Below are positions 8,077 through 17,601 of a stretch of DNA of 64,000 bases, piece by piece. Every line of letters starts with the position of its first letter. The first letter of the stretch is position 1. Both the position numbers and the translations under genes were made by a program. The stretch covers positions 124,001-188,000 of the forward strand of contig NZ_JAIUZY010000008.1 in assembly GCF_020171625.1 (NCBI RefSeq), in the 5' to 3' direction. A model generated the notes under the pieces. That model saw nothing but the letters and a program-made list of their open reading frames with translations, had not been told where the DNA came from and did not search any database. The stretch is from Salipiger bermudensis (GTDB lineage: Bacteria > Pseudomonadota > Alphaproteobacteria > Rhodobacterales > Rhodobacteraceae).

Positions 8077-8880
8077 TCAGAACTCCAGCGAGGACAGCAT
8101 CGGCATCATCAGCGAGAACAGCTCCGCCTGCGAGGAGATCTCGCACTTGCGGTAGAGCTGCTTGCGGAACACCTTCACGGTCTGCGGGCTGATCTCGAGC
8201 CGCATGGCGATCGAGGCCGAGCTGTGCCCCTTGAGAATCAGCAGCGCGATCTCGGCCTGTCGCCCGGTGAGCGCCACGCCATGCTCCTGCACCATGCGCT
8301 TCTGCAGCGCCTCGGTGACGGCGGAATCTCGGAAATCGCCGGTCGAGCGCAGGTTCGACCAGTGCCGCGCCACCAGCGCACAGGCGATCGGCGCGATCTG
8401 CTCGGCGCGCTCCATGTCGCGCGAGGAGAACACCCGCCCCGAGCTGGCATCGCGCCCGAGGCAGATGTGCACCGACACGCCTTCGGACGGGTAGGCGACA
8501 TAGGCGACCTCGTCGATCAGCGTGGTGCGCCGGTAATAGGCCGAGAAATATTCGTTGCGGGTGAACTGGTCGGGCGCGATGTCGCGCATCCGGTAAAGCC
8601 CCTCGGGTGCCCGCTCGATGTGCAGGGCATGGAACGGATCGAGCAGATAGGCCCCGGTGAGGTAGTCGTCCTCGAGCTTTTCGTGGACACGCTTTTCCCG
8701 CGCATGGGAAAACAGAAGCTCGGGCGGGCGGTTCTGGAAATAGGCCAGCATGGTGGTGTTGTCGATTTCGTAGCAGCGCATCAGCCACTGGAAGAACAGG
8801 CCGGCAAACGCCTCGGTTTCGAGCGCCGAGATGGCACGCCCAAGGAAATTCTCCGTCAGGTTCGGCAGTTTCCGCATCAT
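8077..8880 (-). CDS. LuxR-family transcriptional regulator of the adjoining transport/catabolic island
   Basis: A 267-residue regulator. Residues about 195-255 form a LuxR/GerE helix-turn-helix (LTGRQAEIALLILKGHSSAS, then QTVKVFRKQLYRKC). The N-terminal 190 residues look like an effector-binding domain but match no domain I can name: there is no phospho-acceptor receiver and no evident autoinducer signature. Two adjacent ATGs at 8880 and 8877 follow AGAGAGGT; either could be used. The gene is divergent from the polyamine-type ABC operon starting at 8992. The 111-base gap between them holds a perfect GGTATATACC-type palindrome and further half-sites, so this protein is the likely controller of that operon and of itself. 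Regulation of the island is inferred from position. Confidence 0.85.
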   Translation of the reverse strand: MMRKLPNLTENFLGRAISALETEAFAGLFFQWLMRCYEIDNTTMLAYFQNRPPELLFSHAREKRVHEKLEDDYLTGAYLLDPFHALHIERAPEGLYRMRDIAPDQFTRNEYFSAYYRRTTLIDEVAYVAYPSEGVSVHICLGRDASSGRVFSSRDMERAEQIAPIACALVARHWSNLRSTGDFRDSAVTEALQKRMVQEHGVALTGRQAEIALLILKGHSSASIAMRLEISPQTVKVFRKQLYRKCEISSQAELFSLMMPMLSSLEF

Positions 8881-8888
8881 ACCTCTCT

Positions 8889-8949
8889 GGGGGTATATAC
8901 CCCCTGAATGACCTCTGCCTAGGTTATACCCAATAGAACGGGTGGTATA
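8889..8949. promoter_or_regulatory. Operator array (TATACC/GGTATA palindromes) between luxR-type gene and ABC operon
   Basis: A perfect 16-base palindrome GGGGGTATATACCCCC at 8889-8904 is followed by TATACCC at 8925-8931 and GGGTGGTATA at 8940-8949, an imperfect inverted pair of the same half-site. Two dyads of one motif in a divergent intergenic region next to a regulator gene are a typical operator layout. The first dyad sits just upstream of the regulator's own ribosome site and may mediate autoregulation. The binding protein is inferred. Confidence 0.55.
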
Positions 8950-8991
8950 GCTCGAAACAGGGACAATAGCTGCAGGGGGTGGTTCGGCATC

Positions 8992-10058
<1,067 letters not shown>

Positions 10059-10059
<1 letters not shown>

Positions 10060-10979
10060 TGGCGGCGATGGCGCCGGGCGGCGCATCTTCGTCGGAGATC
10101 TACAAGGGCCACGCCAAGCGGCTGCTGTTGCCGACATGGCTGGTCATCGGGGTCTTCCTGCTGGTCCCGGTGGCGCTGATGGCGACCTATTCGGTCCTCA
10201 CCAAGGAATTCCGCGGCGGCGTGATCTGGGAGTTCTCGCTCGCCGCCTATGACCAGTTCTTCCTCGACCGCGGCCTGTTCGGAGACGAGCCGCCGCGCAT
10301 CGAATGGACCTATCTCACCATCTTCTGGCGCTCGATCTGGCAGGCCGGGCTGGCAACGCTCCTCTGCCTGCTGATCGGCTTTCCGACCGCGTGGTTCATC
10401 GCCACTCGCGACGCCCGGATGCGCACGGTCTGGCTGCTCATCGTCACCGTGCCCTATTGGGTCAACCTGCTGATCCGCACAGTGTCGATGAAGTTCCTGA
10501 TCCGCGACGAGGGCCCGCTCAACGCGGTGCTGCTCTGGAGCGGGCTGATCGACCAGCCGTTGGGGCTGATCAACACCAACCTCGCGGTGCAGCTGGGGCT
10601 GTTCTACTCCTACCTGCCGTTCATGGTGCTGCCGATCTACGCCGCGGTCGAGCGCTACGACTTCGCGCTCTCCGAGGCGGCGGCGGATCTCTATGCCGGG
10701 CGCTGGACGACGCTGCGGCTGGTGATCCTGCCGGTGGTCAGGCCGGGGCTCATCGCGGGCTGCATCCTCGTCTTCGTGCCCTCGCTCGGCGCCTTTCTCG
10801 CGCCCGATCTGCTGGGCGGCGCCAAGAGCTTCATGATCGGCTCGCTGATCGAAGAGCAGTTCAAGGGCGCCGCCGGCAACTGGCCCTTCGGGGCCGCGGC
10901 GGCGATGATCCTGATGAGCATCGTGATGGTGGTGCTGCTGGTCTATGCCCGCGCGCAGACCCGGGAGGCCACGGCATGA
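10059..10979 (+). CDS. potB: Polyamine-type ABC transporter permease (PotB-like)
   Basis: A 306-residue inner-membrane permease with about six membrane helices; the first, [20 protein letters not shown], follows a short cytoplasmic N-terminus. The EAA loop [20 protein letters not shown], which docks on the ATPase, is present near residue 205-225 and is followed by LPVVRPGL. The ATG at 10059 overlaps the PotA stop and the last codons overlap the next permease start by 4 bases (ATGA). It pairs with the downstream PotC-like permease to make the heterodimeric channel. Confidence 0.88.
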
Positions 10980-11788
10980 AGCAGCTCGACCTGCGCCGCT
11001 TCCCCGGCTTCTTCGCGATCACGCTGCTCTGCGTGGTGGTGCTTTACGCACCGCTGCTGGTGGTTTCGGTCTACAGCTTCAACGCCTCGACTTCGATCAC
11101 CAGCTGGGGCGGCGCCTCGCTCGCGTGGTATGTCGACGTGTTCACCGGGCCGGAGTCGCCGAAATTCCAGCGCGCGGCGATGAACTCGCTGATCATCGCG
11201 GTGCTGGCCGGGATCTGCGCCACTCTGATCGCCACCTCGGCGGCGGTGGCGATGCACCGGGCCGGGCGCTTCCGGGGCAAGACCGCCACCTTCGCGCTGA
11301 TCAACCTGCCGCTCATGGTGCCCGAGGTGGTGACCGCCGTCGCCAGCCTGATCTTCTTCACCGCCATCGGATTCTCGGGCGGGATCGGGACGATCCTGCT
11401 GGCCCATATCACCTTCTGCATCCCCTTCGCCTACCTGCCGATCGCGGCGCGGATGCAGAGCGTGCCCGACAGCTACGAGCAGGCGGCGATGGATCTCTAC
11501 GCCACCCCGTGGGAGGCGTTCCGGCTGATCCTGCTGCCGCTGATGATGCCCGGCATCTTCTCGGGCTTCCTGCTCGCCTTCATCATCTCGCTCGACGACT
11601 TCCTGATCACCAACTTCGTGAAGGGCGCCGGGGTCGAGACCTTGCCGACCGCCATCTTCGGCGCGGTGAAACAGGGCATCAAGCCCAACATCATGGCGAT
11701 CTCCACCCTGATGCTCGCCGTCTCGGTGGTGTTCGTCACCCTCTCCTGGCTGATCGGACGCAGCGGCCAGGCAAAGAAAACAGAATGA
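10976..11788 (+). CDS. potC: Polyamine-type ABC transporter permease (PotC-like)
   Basis: A 270-residue inner-membrane permease, second half of the importer channel. It starts [12 protein letters not shown] and has about six membrane helices. The EAA motif [20 protein letters not shown], then PLMMPGI, is clear near residues 165-190. The start at 10976 overlaps the PotB stop by 4 bases. The short gap to the binding-protein gene holds a GGAGA ribosome site. Confidence 0.88.
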   Translation: MKQLDLRRFPGFFAITLLCVVVLYAPLLVVSVYSFNASTSITSWGGASLAWYVDVFTGPESPKFQRAAMNSLIIAVLAGICATLIATSAAVAMHRAGRFRGKTATFALINLPLMVPEVVTAVASLIFFTAIGFSGGIGTILLAHITFCIPFAYLPIAARMQSVPDSYEQAAMDLYATPWEAFRLILLPLMMPGIFSGFLLAFIISLDDFLITNFVKGAGVETLPTAIFGAVKQGIKPNIMAISTLMLAVSVVFVTLSWLIGRSGQAKKTE

Positions 11789-11808
11789 CCCAACAGCGGA
11801 GACACCCC

Positions 11809-12834
11809 ATGAAGAAGATCCTTGTTCCCTCCCTGATCGCGCTGGCCGCCGCCTCGGCGGCGCAGGCCGAGGGCGAGCTGAAGCTCTACAACTGGTTCGA
11901 GTACATGCCGCAGGAGCTGCTCGACAAGTTCACCGAAGAAACCGGCATCACGGTCACGATGGACACCTATGACAGCAACGAGGCGCTGCTGGCCTCGCTC
12001 AAGGCCGGACGGCTCGGGGCCTACGATCTCGCGGTGCCGGGCGACTACATGGTCAAGATCCTCGCCGATGAGGGGATGCTCGACACCTTCACCCCCGAGG
12101 AGCTGACGAACTACGGCAACATCGAGGAGCAGTGGATCGATGTGCCCTTCGACGAGGGCCGCAAGAGTTCGGTGCCCTACCAGTGGGGCTCGACCTCGTT
12201 CGCGGTGAACCGCGAGGTGTTCGACGGCGACATCCAGACCACCGGCATCATCTTCGAGCCGCCCGAAGCGCTGAAGGGCAAGATCAACGTGCTCGACACC
12301 GCGGGCGAAACCCTGACGCTGGCCTCGCTGCATCTGGGCATCCCGCAATGCAGCTCGGACCGCGAACAGCTCAAGGCGCTGAACGCGCTGGTGACCGAGG
12401 CCAAGGCCGACTGGGCGTCCTTCGGATCGGACGTGGCCAAGGACGTGCTGGTCTCGGGCGATGCGGCTGCGGGCATGATCTGGTCGGGCTTCGCCGCCAA
12501 GGCCCGCGGCGAGGGCGCGCCGATCGAGTATGCCTTCCCGAAAGAGGGCGTCATCGTCTGGATGGACAACATCGCGCTGCTGAAGGACGCGCCGAACCGC
12601 GACAACGCACTGGCGTTCATGGACTTCATGCTCGAGCCCGAGAACGCCGCCGCGCTGACCAACTTCGCGCAGTATTCCGCAGGCGTCGGGGGCGTGACCG
12701 AGTTCCTCGATCCCGAGGTCGCCAATTCGCCCGAGTCGAACCCGCCGGAAGGCACCGACACCGTCTTCGTCGAGGCCTGCCCGGAAGAGGTTCAGGTGCT
12801 CTACGACGCGATCTGGACCAACCTCAAGAAGTAA
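11809..12834 (+). CDS. potD: Polyamine-type ABC transporter periplasmic binding protein (PotD-like)
   Basis: A 341-residue periplasmic binding protein. It starts MKKILVPSLIALAAASAAQA, a Sec signal peptide cut near residue 20, and continues LKLYNWFEYMP, the hallmark beginning of mature PotD/PotF proteins. I chose the ATG at 11809 because of the signal peptide and GGAGA upstream; an ATG at 11785 overlaps the PotC stop but would put eight residues before the signal. PotD-like proteins bind putrescine, spermidine or related amines. The binding-site residues differ enough within the family that the ligand cannot be read here. The catabolic genes follow at once, so the ligand is probably their substrate. 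Confidence 0.88.
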   Translation: MKKILVPSLIALAAASAAQAEGELKLYNWFEYMPQELLDKFTEETGITVTMDTYDSNEALLASLKAGRLGAYDLAVPGDYMVKILADEGMLDTFTPEELTNYGNIEEQWIDVPFDEGRKSSVPYQWGSTSFAVNREVFDGDIQTTGIIFEPPEALKGKINVLDTAGETLTLASLHLGIPQCSSDREQLKALNALVTEAKADWASFGSDVAKDVLVSGDAAAGMIWSGFAAKARGEGAPIEYAFPKEGVIVWMDNIALLKDAPNRDNALAFMDFMLEPENAAALTNFAQYSAGVGGVTEFLDPEVANSPESNPPEGTDTVFVEACPEEVQVLYDAIWTNLKK

Positions 12835-12843
12835 GCCCAACGC

Positions 12844-13611
12844 ATGAAACTCGCGCTTTATCAGGGCCCCGCGATCAGCGGGGCCACAGAGGAGACGTTT
12901 GCCTGCGTCTCCACCCAGCTCACCGCCGCCGCCGCCGCGGGGGCCACCATGCTGGTCATGCCCGAGCTGTTCCTGCCGGGCTACAACCAGCCTGCCCTGC
13001 ATGACCGGCTGTCGCAGCCGCGCGGCGGCGCATGGGAGAGCCGGCTGGCTGGCATGGCCCGCGAAGCGGGCTGCGGTCTGACCATCGGCTGGGCCGAGCG
13101 CGAGGGCGATACGGTCTACAACGCCGCCACCGCCTTCGGGGCGGATGGCGGCGTGCTCGGGCATTATCGCAAGATCCAGCTCTTCGGGCCGATGGAGCAG
13201 GCGTCCTTCGCGCCCGGAGACGCCTACTGCACCTTCGAGCTGGGCGGCCTGAAGGCGGCCCTGCTGATCTGCTACGACGTGGAGTTTGCACCGCATGTGC
13301 GGGCGCTGGCCGAGCAGGGCGTCAGCCTCATCCTCGTGCCGACCGCCAACGCGGTGGGATTCGACCACGTGCAGCGCGCCACGGTGCCGGGCCGCGCCGC
13401 CGAGCTCGGCCTCACCATCGTCTACGCCAATTACTGCGGCCTCGAGGACGGGCTGGCTTTCGGAGGCCTGTCGCTGATCGCAGACCCGCTGGGCCAGCCG
13501 ATGGTCTCTGCCGGGCGCGGCGAGGCGCTGCTCGTCGCCGATCTGGGCGTGAACGACGACCTGCCCAAGCCCTCTCTCTCCACCCAACTCGCTGATTTCC
13601 GGGAGCTCTGA
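12844..13611 (+). CDS. Carbon-nitrogen hydrolase (nitrilase-superfamily amidohydrolase)
   Basis: A 255-residue cytosolic amidohydrolase with the complete Glu-Lys-Cys triad of the nitrilase fold: Glu in MPELFLPGYN (near residue 41), Lys in GHYRKIQLFGP (near 114), and Cys in LICYDVEFAPH (near 144). The architecture fits the omega-amidase/N-carbamoylputrescine-amidase group more than true nitrilases, so it likely releases ammonia or an acyl group from an amide. It starts 9 bases after the PotD stop and ends 2 bases before the aminotransferase start, clearly within the same operon. A role in hydrolysing an amide intermediate of the imported compound is inferred. Confidence 0.87.
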   Translation: MKLALYQGPAISGATEETFACVSTQLTAAAAAGATMLVMPELFLPGYNQPALHDRLSQPRGGAWESRLAGMAREAGCGLTIGWAEREGDTVYNAATAFGADGGVLGHYRKIQLFGPMEQASFAPGDAYCTFELGGLKAALLICYDVEFAPHVRALAEQGVSLILVPTANAVGFDHVQRATVPGRAAELGLTIVYANYCGLEDGLAFGGLSLIADPLGQPMVSAGRGEALLVADLGVNDDLPKPSLSTQLADFREL

Positions 13612-13613
13612 CC

Positions 13614-14978
13614 ATGACCTTCGATCTGCCCAAGACCACCGACGACATCCTCACCGAGGACGTGCACCTCGTGCAGTCCTTCGCCGATCTCAACGCGCTC
13701 AAGCAGGACGGCGCGCGCACCGCCATCGTCGGCGCCGAGGGCAGCATGGTCACCGACAGCGAGGGCAACGAGCTGATCGATGGGATCGGCGGGCTGTGGT
13801 GCGTCAACGTCGGCCACAAGCGCCGCGAGATCATCGATGCGATCCACCAACAGCTCGAGACGCTGGATTTCTACTCGACCTTCTACAGCTTCACCCACCC
13901 GACCGCGGCGGCGCTCGCCGCCAAGCTGGCCGAGCTGGCGCCGGGATCGCTCAACAAGGTGCATTTCGGCAATTCAGGCTCGGTCGCCAATGACAGCGCG
14001 GTGCGCATCCTGCACCACTATTACCAGCGCCTCGGCCAGCCCCAGAAGCGCAAGGTGCTGAGCCGCCACGGCGCCTATCATGGCTCCACCCACCTCGCCA
14101 TCGCCATGACCACGCCGGAATATTCCGAGGGCTGGCACAAGGCCGAGGGCATCGTGCACCACCTTCGCAAGCCGCATTACTGGCGCGAGGGAGATGGCAT
14201 GACCGAGGCCGAGTTCACCGACGCGCTGCTCGACGACATGAAGACCGAGATCGAGAGCCTCGGCGCCGAGAACATCGCCTGCTTCATCGGTGAGCCGATC
14301 ATGGGCGCGGGCGGGGTGATCGTGCCGCCTGAGGGCTATCACGCCCGCGTCGCGGATCTCTGCCGCGACTACGAGATCAAGGTGATCTCGGACGAGGTGG
14401 TGACGGCGTTCGGGCGGCTCGGGCATTTCTTCGCCTCGAAGGACGTGTTCGGGTTCCAGCCCGACATCATCACCACGGCCAAGGGGCTGACCTCCGGATA
14501 TCAGCCGCTCTCGGCGACGATCCTGTCGGACGAGATCCACGAGGTGATCTCGGGGCCCGGCGGCATGTTCCTGCACGGCATGACCTATTCCGGCCATCCC
14601 GCCGCCTCGGCCGCGGGGCTCGCCAACATCGCGCTGATGGAGCGGGACCAGATTCCGCAGACCGCGCGCAGCACGGGCAAGCTCTTCGAGACCACGCTCA
14701 AGGGCCTCGGGGATCTCGATATCGTAGGCGAGGTGCGCGGCAGCCACTTCATGATCGGCATCGAGTTCGTCAGGGACAAGGCCAGCAAGGAGATCTTCGA
14801 CCCGAGCCTCAACATCGGCCTCAGGGTGGCGCAGAAGTGCCAGGAGAAGGGGCTGATCGCCCGTCCGCTGGGACATATCCTGATCTTGTCGCCGACGCTG
14901 ATCCTCACGCCCGAGCAGATCGCCACGATCGGGGCCATCCTGCGCGAGAGCATCACCGAGGTGATGGCGGAGTTGTGA
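13614..14978 (+). CDS. Class III pyridoxal-phosphate aminotransferase
   Basis: A 454-residue fold-type I aminotransferase of the omega-amino-acid:pyruvate or polyamine:pyruvate kind. HFGNSGSVANDSAVRI gives the phosphate-binding region, ISDEVVTAFGRLG carries the cofactor Asp, and TTAKGLTSGYQP contains the Schiff-base Lys near residue 289. Length and motifs match SpuC-like and beta-alanine aminotransferases. Most likely it moves a terminal amino group from the imported amine to pyruvate or another oxo acid. It lies 2 bases after the amidohydrolase gene. A 300-base gap separates it from the Rieske oxygenase gene. The exact amino donor is unknown. Confidence 0.88.
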   Translation: MTFDLPKTTDDILTEDVHLVQSFADLNALKQDGARTAIVGAEGSMVTDSEGNELIDGIGGLWCVNVGHKRREIIDAIHQQLETLDFYSTFYSFTHPTAAALAAKLAELAPGSLNKVHFGNSGSVANDSAVRILHHYYQRLGQPQKRKVLSRHGAYHGSTHLAIAMTTPEYSEGWHKAEGIVHHLRKPHYWREGDGMTEAEFTDALLDDMKTEIESLGAENIACFIGEPIMGAGGVIVPPEGYHARVADLCRDYEIKVISDEVVTAFGRLGHFFASKDVFGFQPDIITTAKGLTSGYQPLSATILSDEIHEVISGPGGMFLHGMTYSGHPAASAAGLANIALMERDQIPQTARSTGKLFETTLKGLGDLDIVGEVRGSHFMIGIEFVRDKASKEIFDPSLNIGLRVAQKCQEKGLIARPLGHILILSPTLILTPEQIATIGAILRESITEVMAEL

Positions 14979-15278
14979 CCTCGGTGGGCTTGGGCTTTGC
15001 CCGGTTCCGGGTATTCCACCGACAGGCGTCTGAGCCTTAGGCTTTTCCTAATTGCAGCGTCGGAAGGCTGTTCTTTTCCCGAAGCAATGGCTCTGCCACT
15101 CTCGACGCTGATCGCCGCTCCGGCTCGACCCCGGGGCGGCGATGTCTGGTCCGGCGCCCGCCCACCGCATCGATCTGTGCGAGAGGCTTGACCGGCGGCG
15201 ATCCAGGTTCGACGAAAGAGGTCTCGACCCGGCGGCGGGCACGTCCGTCTCCGGCGCGAGTGGCAGGGAAGCACGACG
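14979..15278. other. Intergenic gap between aminotransferase and Rieske oxygenase genes
   Basis: 300 bases with no convincing gene on either strand. A short dyad AGCCTTAGGCT at about 15033-15043 is followed by TTTT and might weakly terminate the upstream transcript. The second half should carry the promoter and leader of the Rieske-to-ArgE unit. I see no clear -35/-10 pair and no copy of the TATACC operator. Confidence 0.5.
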
Positions 15279-16403
15279 ATGAACATTCACGACCCCGCAG
15301 CAGAACTCCGCGCCAACGTGGCCACCCCCTTCGAAGCCGCACAGGCGATGCCGGTCTCGGTCTACACCAGCGAGGATTTCCTCGCGCTGGAGCAGGAGCA
15401 TGTGTTTGCCAAGAGCTGGCTCTGCGCCGGCCGCGCCGATGCGCTCAAGGCCCCGGGCGACTACCTGACCATGGAGATTGCCGGCGAGCCGGTGATCGTG
15501 CTGCGCGACCGCGAGGGCACACTGCGCGCCATGTCCAACGTCTGCCGCCACCGGATGTCGATCCTGCTGGAAGGGCGCGGCAACGTGCGCGCCATCACCT
15601 GCCCCTACCACGCCTGGACCTACAATCTCGACGGCAGCCTGCGCGGGGCGCCCGCGATGGAGATGAACCGGAGTTTCTGCAAGGCCGAGACCAGCCTGCC
15701 GGAGGTGCGCTGCGTCGACTGGAAGGGCTGGATCATGCTGACGCTCGATCCCGACCTGCCCGAGCCGCACGAGACGCTTCGCGAGATCGACGACCTCGTC
15801 GGCTACCTGCCGATGCAGGACTATGTCGAGGTGTTCCGCGAGGAGCATCACTGGAACACCAATTGGAAGATCCTCGCCGAGAATTTCATGGAAAGCTACC
15901 ACCTGCCGATGTGCCATGGCGGCACCATCGGCGGGGCGGTGGATCTGAAGAAGATGACCTGCCCCGAGGGCTATCCCGGCTTCAACTTCCACCACATCCT
16001 CAAGGATGACAGCATCGCGCTGTCGATCGCCCACAAGGGCAACACCGCGCTCAAGGGCGAGGACCGCTACCGCACCTGGCTGATCTCGGTCTACCCGTCG
16101 CTGATGATCACGCTGACGCCGGGCTATTTCTGGTACCTCAGCCTGACGCCGGACGGCCCCGGCCACGTCAAGATCATCTATGGCGGCGGGCTGCATCCCG
16201 ATTTCGCCGCCGATGCCGAGGTGGATCAGCATTTCGAGACCCTCAAGGGCCTGCTTGACCACGTCAACGACGAGGACAAGGGCTGCACAGAGCGGGTCTG
16301 GCGGGGAATGCAGTCGCGCCACGCGTTGCCGGGTGCGTTGTCGCATCTCGAGCGCCCGAACTATGAGTTCGCCACGTGGATCGCCGGCAAGATCCCGACC
16401 TGA
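15279..16403 (+). CDS. Rieske non-heme iron oxygenase, alpha subunit (quaternary-ammonium type)
   Basis: A 374-residue oxygenase component. The N-terminal Rieske [2Fe-2S] motif is complete: C89, H91, C108 and H111 (CRHRM and CPYHAW). The catalytic iron site shows H208 and H213 (YHLPMCH), with an acidic NDEDKG cluster near 331-334 able to supply the third ligand. Residue 205, where most Rieske oxygenases have a bridging Asp, is Glu. That is reported for carnitine (CntA) and glycine-betaine-type oxygenases, which cleave C-N bonds or N-demethylate. Length also matches that group. No ferredoxin reductase gene lies in the island, so electrons must come from elsewhere. The substrate class is inferred, not proved. 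Confidence 0.87.
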   Translation: MNIHDPAAELRANVATPFEAAQAMPVSVYTSEDFLALEQEHVFAKSWLCAGRADALKAPGDYLTMEIAGEPVIVLRDREGTLRAMSNVCRHRMSILLEGRGNVRAITCPYHAWTYNLDGSLRGAPAMEMNRSFCKAETSLPEVRCVDWKGWIMLTLDPDLPEPHETLREIDDLVGYLPMQDYVEVFREEHHWNTNWKILAENFMESYHLPMCHGGTIGGAVDLKKMTCPEGYPGFNFHHILKDDSIALSIAHKGNTALKGEDRYRTWLISVYPSLMITLTPGYFWYLSLTPDGPGHVKIIYGGGLHPDFAADAEVDQHFETLKGLLDHVNDEDKGCTERVWRGMQSRHALPGALSHLERPNYEFATWIAGKIPT

Positions 16404-16469
16404 GGCGCCGTGCCCGACCGGCTCGCGCGGCCCCGCAGGGCGCGAAAGACTGACCAACAAGAGGACCAC

Positions 16470-16886
16470 ATGGCCCATACCCGCATCCGCCCGTTCAACA
16501 CCAAGGACACCTACCCGGAGCAGAAGCTCGACAACGATCTTGCGCAGGCCGTGGTCACCCGGGGCGGTCGCACCGTCTGGCTGCGTGGCCAGTGCCCGCA
16601 GAACCTCGACGATGCCAGGAACATCGATAGTCACGATCCGGTCGAGCAGACCCACAAGGTGATGCAGAACATCCGCCAGCTGATCGAGGAGGCCGGCGGC
16701 TCGATGGAGCATCTGGTCAAGGTGGTGGTCTACATCACCGACGTGCGCCACCGCGAGGCGGTCTACCGCACGATGGGAGAGTATATCAAAGGCGTGCACC
16801 CGGTCTCGACCGGGCTGGTGGTGCAGGCGCTGGCGCGACCCGAATGGCTGGTCGAGATCGACGGCACGGCGGTGATCCCCGACTGA
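16470..16886 (+). CDS. RidA family protein (enamine/imine deaminase)
   Basis: A 138-residue RidA/YjgF-family protein. Such trimers hydrolyse reactive enamines and imines to oxo compounds and ammonia. The conserved C-terminal segment ALARPEWLVEIDGTAVIPD has the active-site Arg and Glu, and GHV-type central features (VVVYITDVRHREAVYRTM) fit. I chose the ATG at 16470 because AGAGGA precedes it and the family N-terminus (THIRPFNT-like) starts there. It sits between the Rieske oxygenase and DUF1028 genes. In this setting it would clear imines made by oxidative dealkylation or transamination. Confidence 0.87.
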   Translation: MAHTRIRPFNTKDTYPEQKLDNDLAQAVVTRGGRTVWLRGQCPQNLDDARNIDSHDPVEQTHKVMQNIRQLIEEAGGSMEHLVKVVVYITDVRHREAVYRTMGEYIKGVHPVSTGLVVQALARPEWLVEIDGTAVIPD

Positions 16887-16923
16887 GCCCGCGCCGGACG
16901 AACGACAGACCCAAGGAGACCAC

Positions 16924-17601
16924 ATGACGTTTTCCCTCGTGGCGCGCTGCGCCAAGACCGGCCAGTTCGGCGTGGCGATCTCGTCCTCGTCTCCGGCGGT
17001 GGCGGCGCGCTGCGCCTATGCCCGCGCCGGGGTGGGGGCGGTGGCCTCGCAGAACGTCACCGACCCGCGGCTCGGGCCGTGGGCGATTGATCTGATGGCG
17101 GAGGGCGCCAGCGCCGAGGCAGCGATCAGGACGCTGCAGGACAGCGCCGATCACATGGCCTACCGGCAGGTGCTGGCAGTGGACGGGCAGGGCGGCACGG
17201 CGATCCATTCCGGGCCGAACTCGCTGGGCATCTGGACACAGGCGCAGGGGCGCGACGTGGCGGCGGGCGGCAACCTGCTGGCCAATGACCGCGTGCCGCA
17301 GGCCATCGTCGACGGCTTCGAGGCGGCCACCGGCGCGCTGGGCGACCGGCTCATCGCGGCGATGCGCGCCGGGCTCGCGGCGGGCGGCGAGGCGGGGCCG
17401 GTGCATTCCGCCGGGCTGCTGATCGTCGACCGCGAGTGCTGGCCCTATGCCGAGCTGCGCTGCGACTGGATCGACGACGGCTGCCCGATCGAGGCCATCG
17501 CGCGCGCGTGGGAGGTCTACCAGCCGCAGGCGGTGGATTATGTCACCCGCGCACTCGATCCGTCTGCCGCGCCCTCCTACGGCGTGCCGGGGGACGCGTG
17601 A
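16924..17601 (+). CDS. DUF1028 family protein (putative Ntn-type hydrolase)
   Basis: A 225-residue protein of the DUF1028 family, which has been likened to Ntn hydrolases but has no settled activity. The N-terminus MTFSLVARCAKTGQFGVAIS, the SSSPAVAARCAYAR block and the SQNVTDPRLG segment are characteristic. It starts after AAGGAG (about 16913-16918). Its stop codon shares a base with the ATG of the ArgE-like deacylase, so the two are translationally coupled and probably act in sequence. DUF1028 genes are often found next to amidohydrolases and RidA proteins. A hydrolytic step on an amide or cyclic intermediate is plausible but unproved. Confidence 0.83.
   Translation: MTFSLVARCAKTGQFGVAISSSSPAVAARCAYARAGVGAVASQNVTDPRLGPWAIDLMAEGASAEAAIRTLQDSADHMAYRQVLAVDGQGGTAIHSGPNSLGIWTQAQGRDVAAGGNLLANDRVPQAIVDGFEAATGALGDRLIAAMRAGLAAGGEAGPVHSAGLLIVDRECWPYAELRCDWIDDGCPIEAIARAWEVYQPQAVDYVTRALDPSAAPSYGVPGDA

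Noticed and set aside
11497-13587. A 696-codon minus-strand frame across the potC-potD-amidohydrolase region
   Set aside because: No recognisable domain; the plus-strand genes show all their family motifs.
14979-15278. A riboswitch before the Rieske oxygenase gene
   Set aside because: No conserved glycine, SAM or other riboswitch core could be recognised; only a short AGCC/GGCT dyad is visible.
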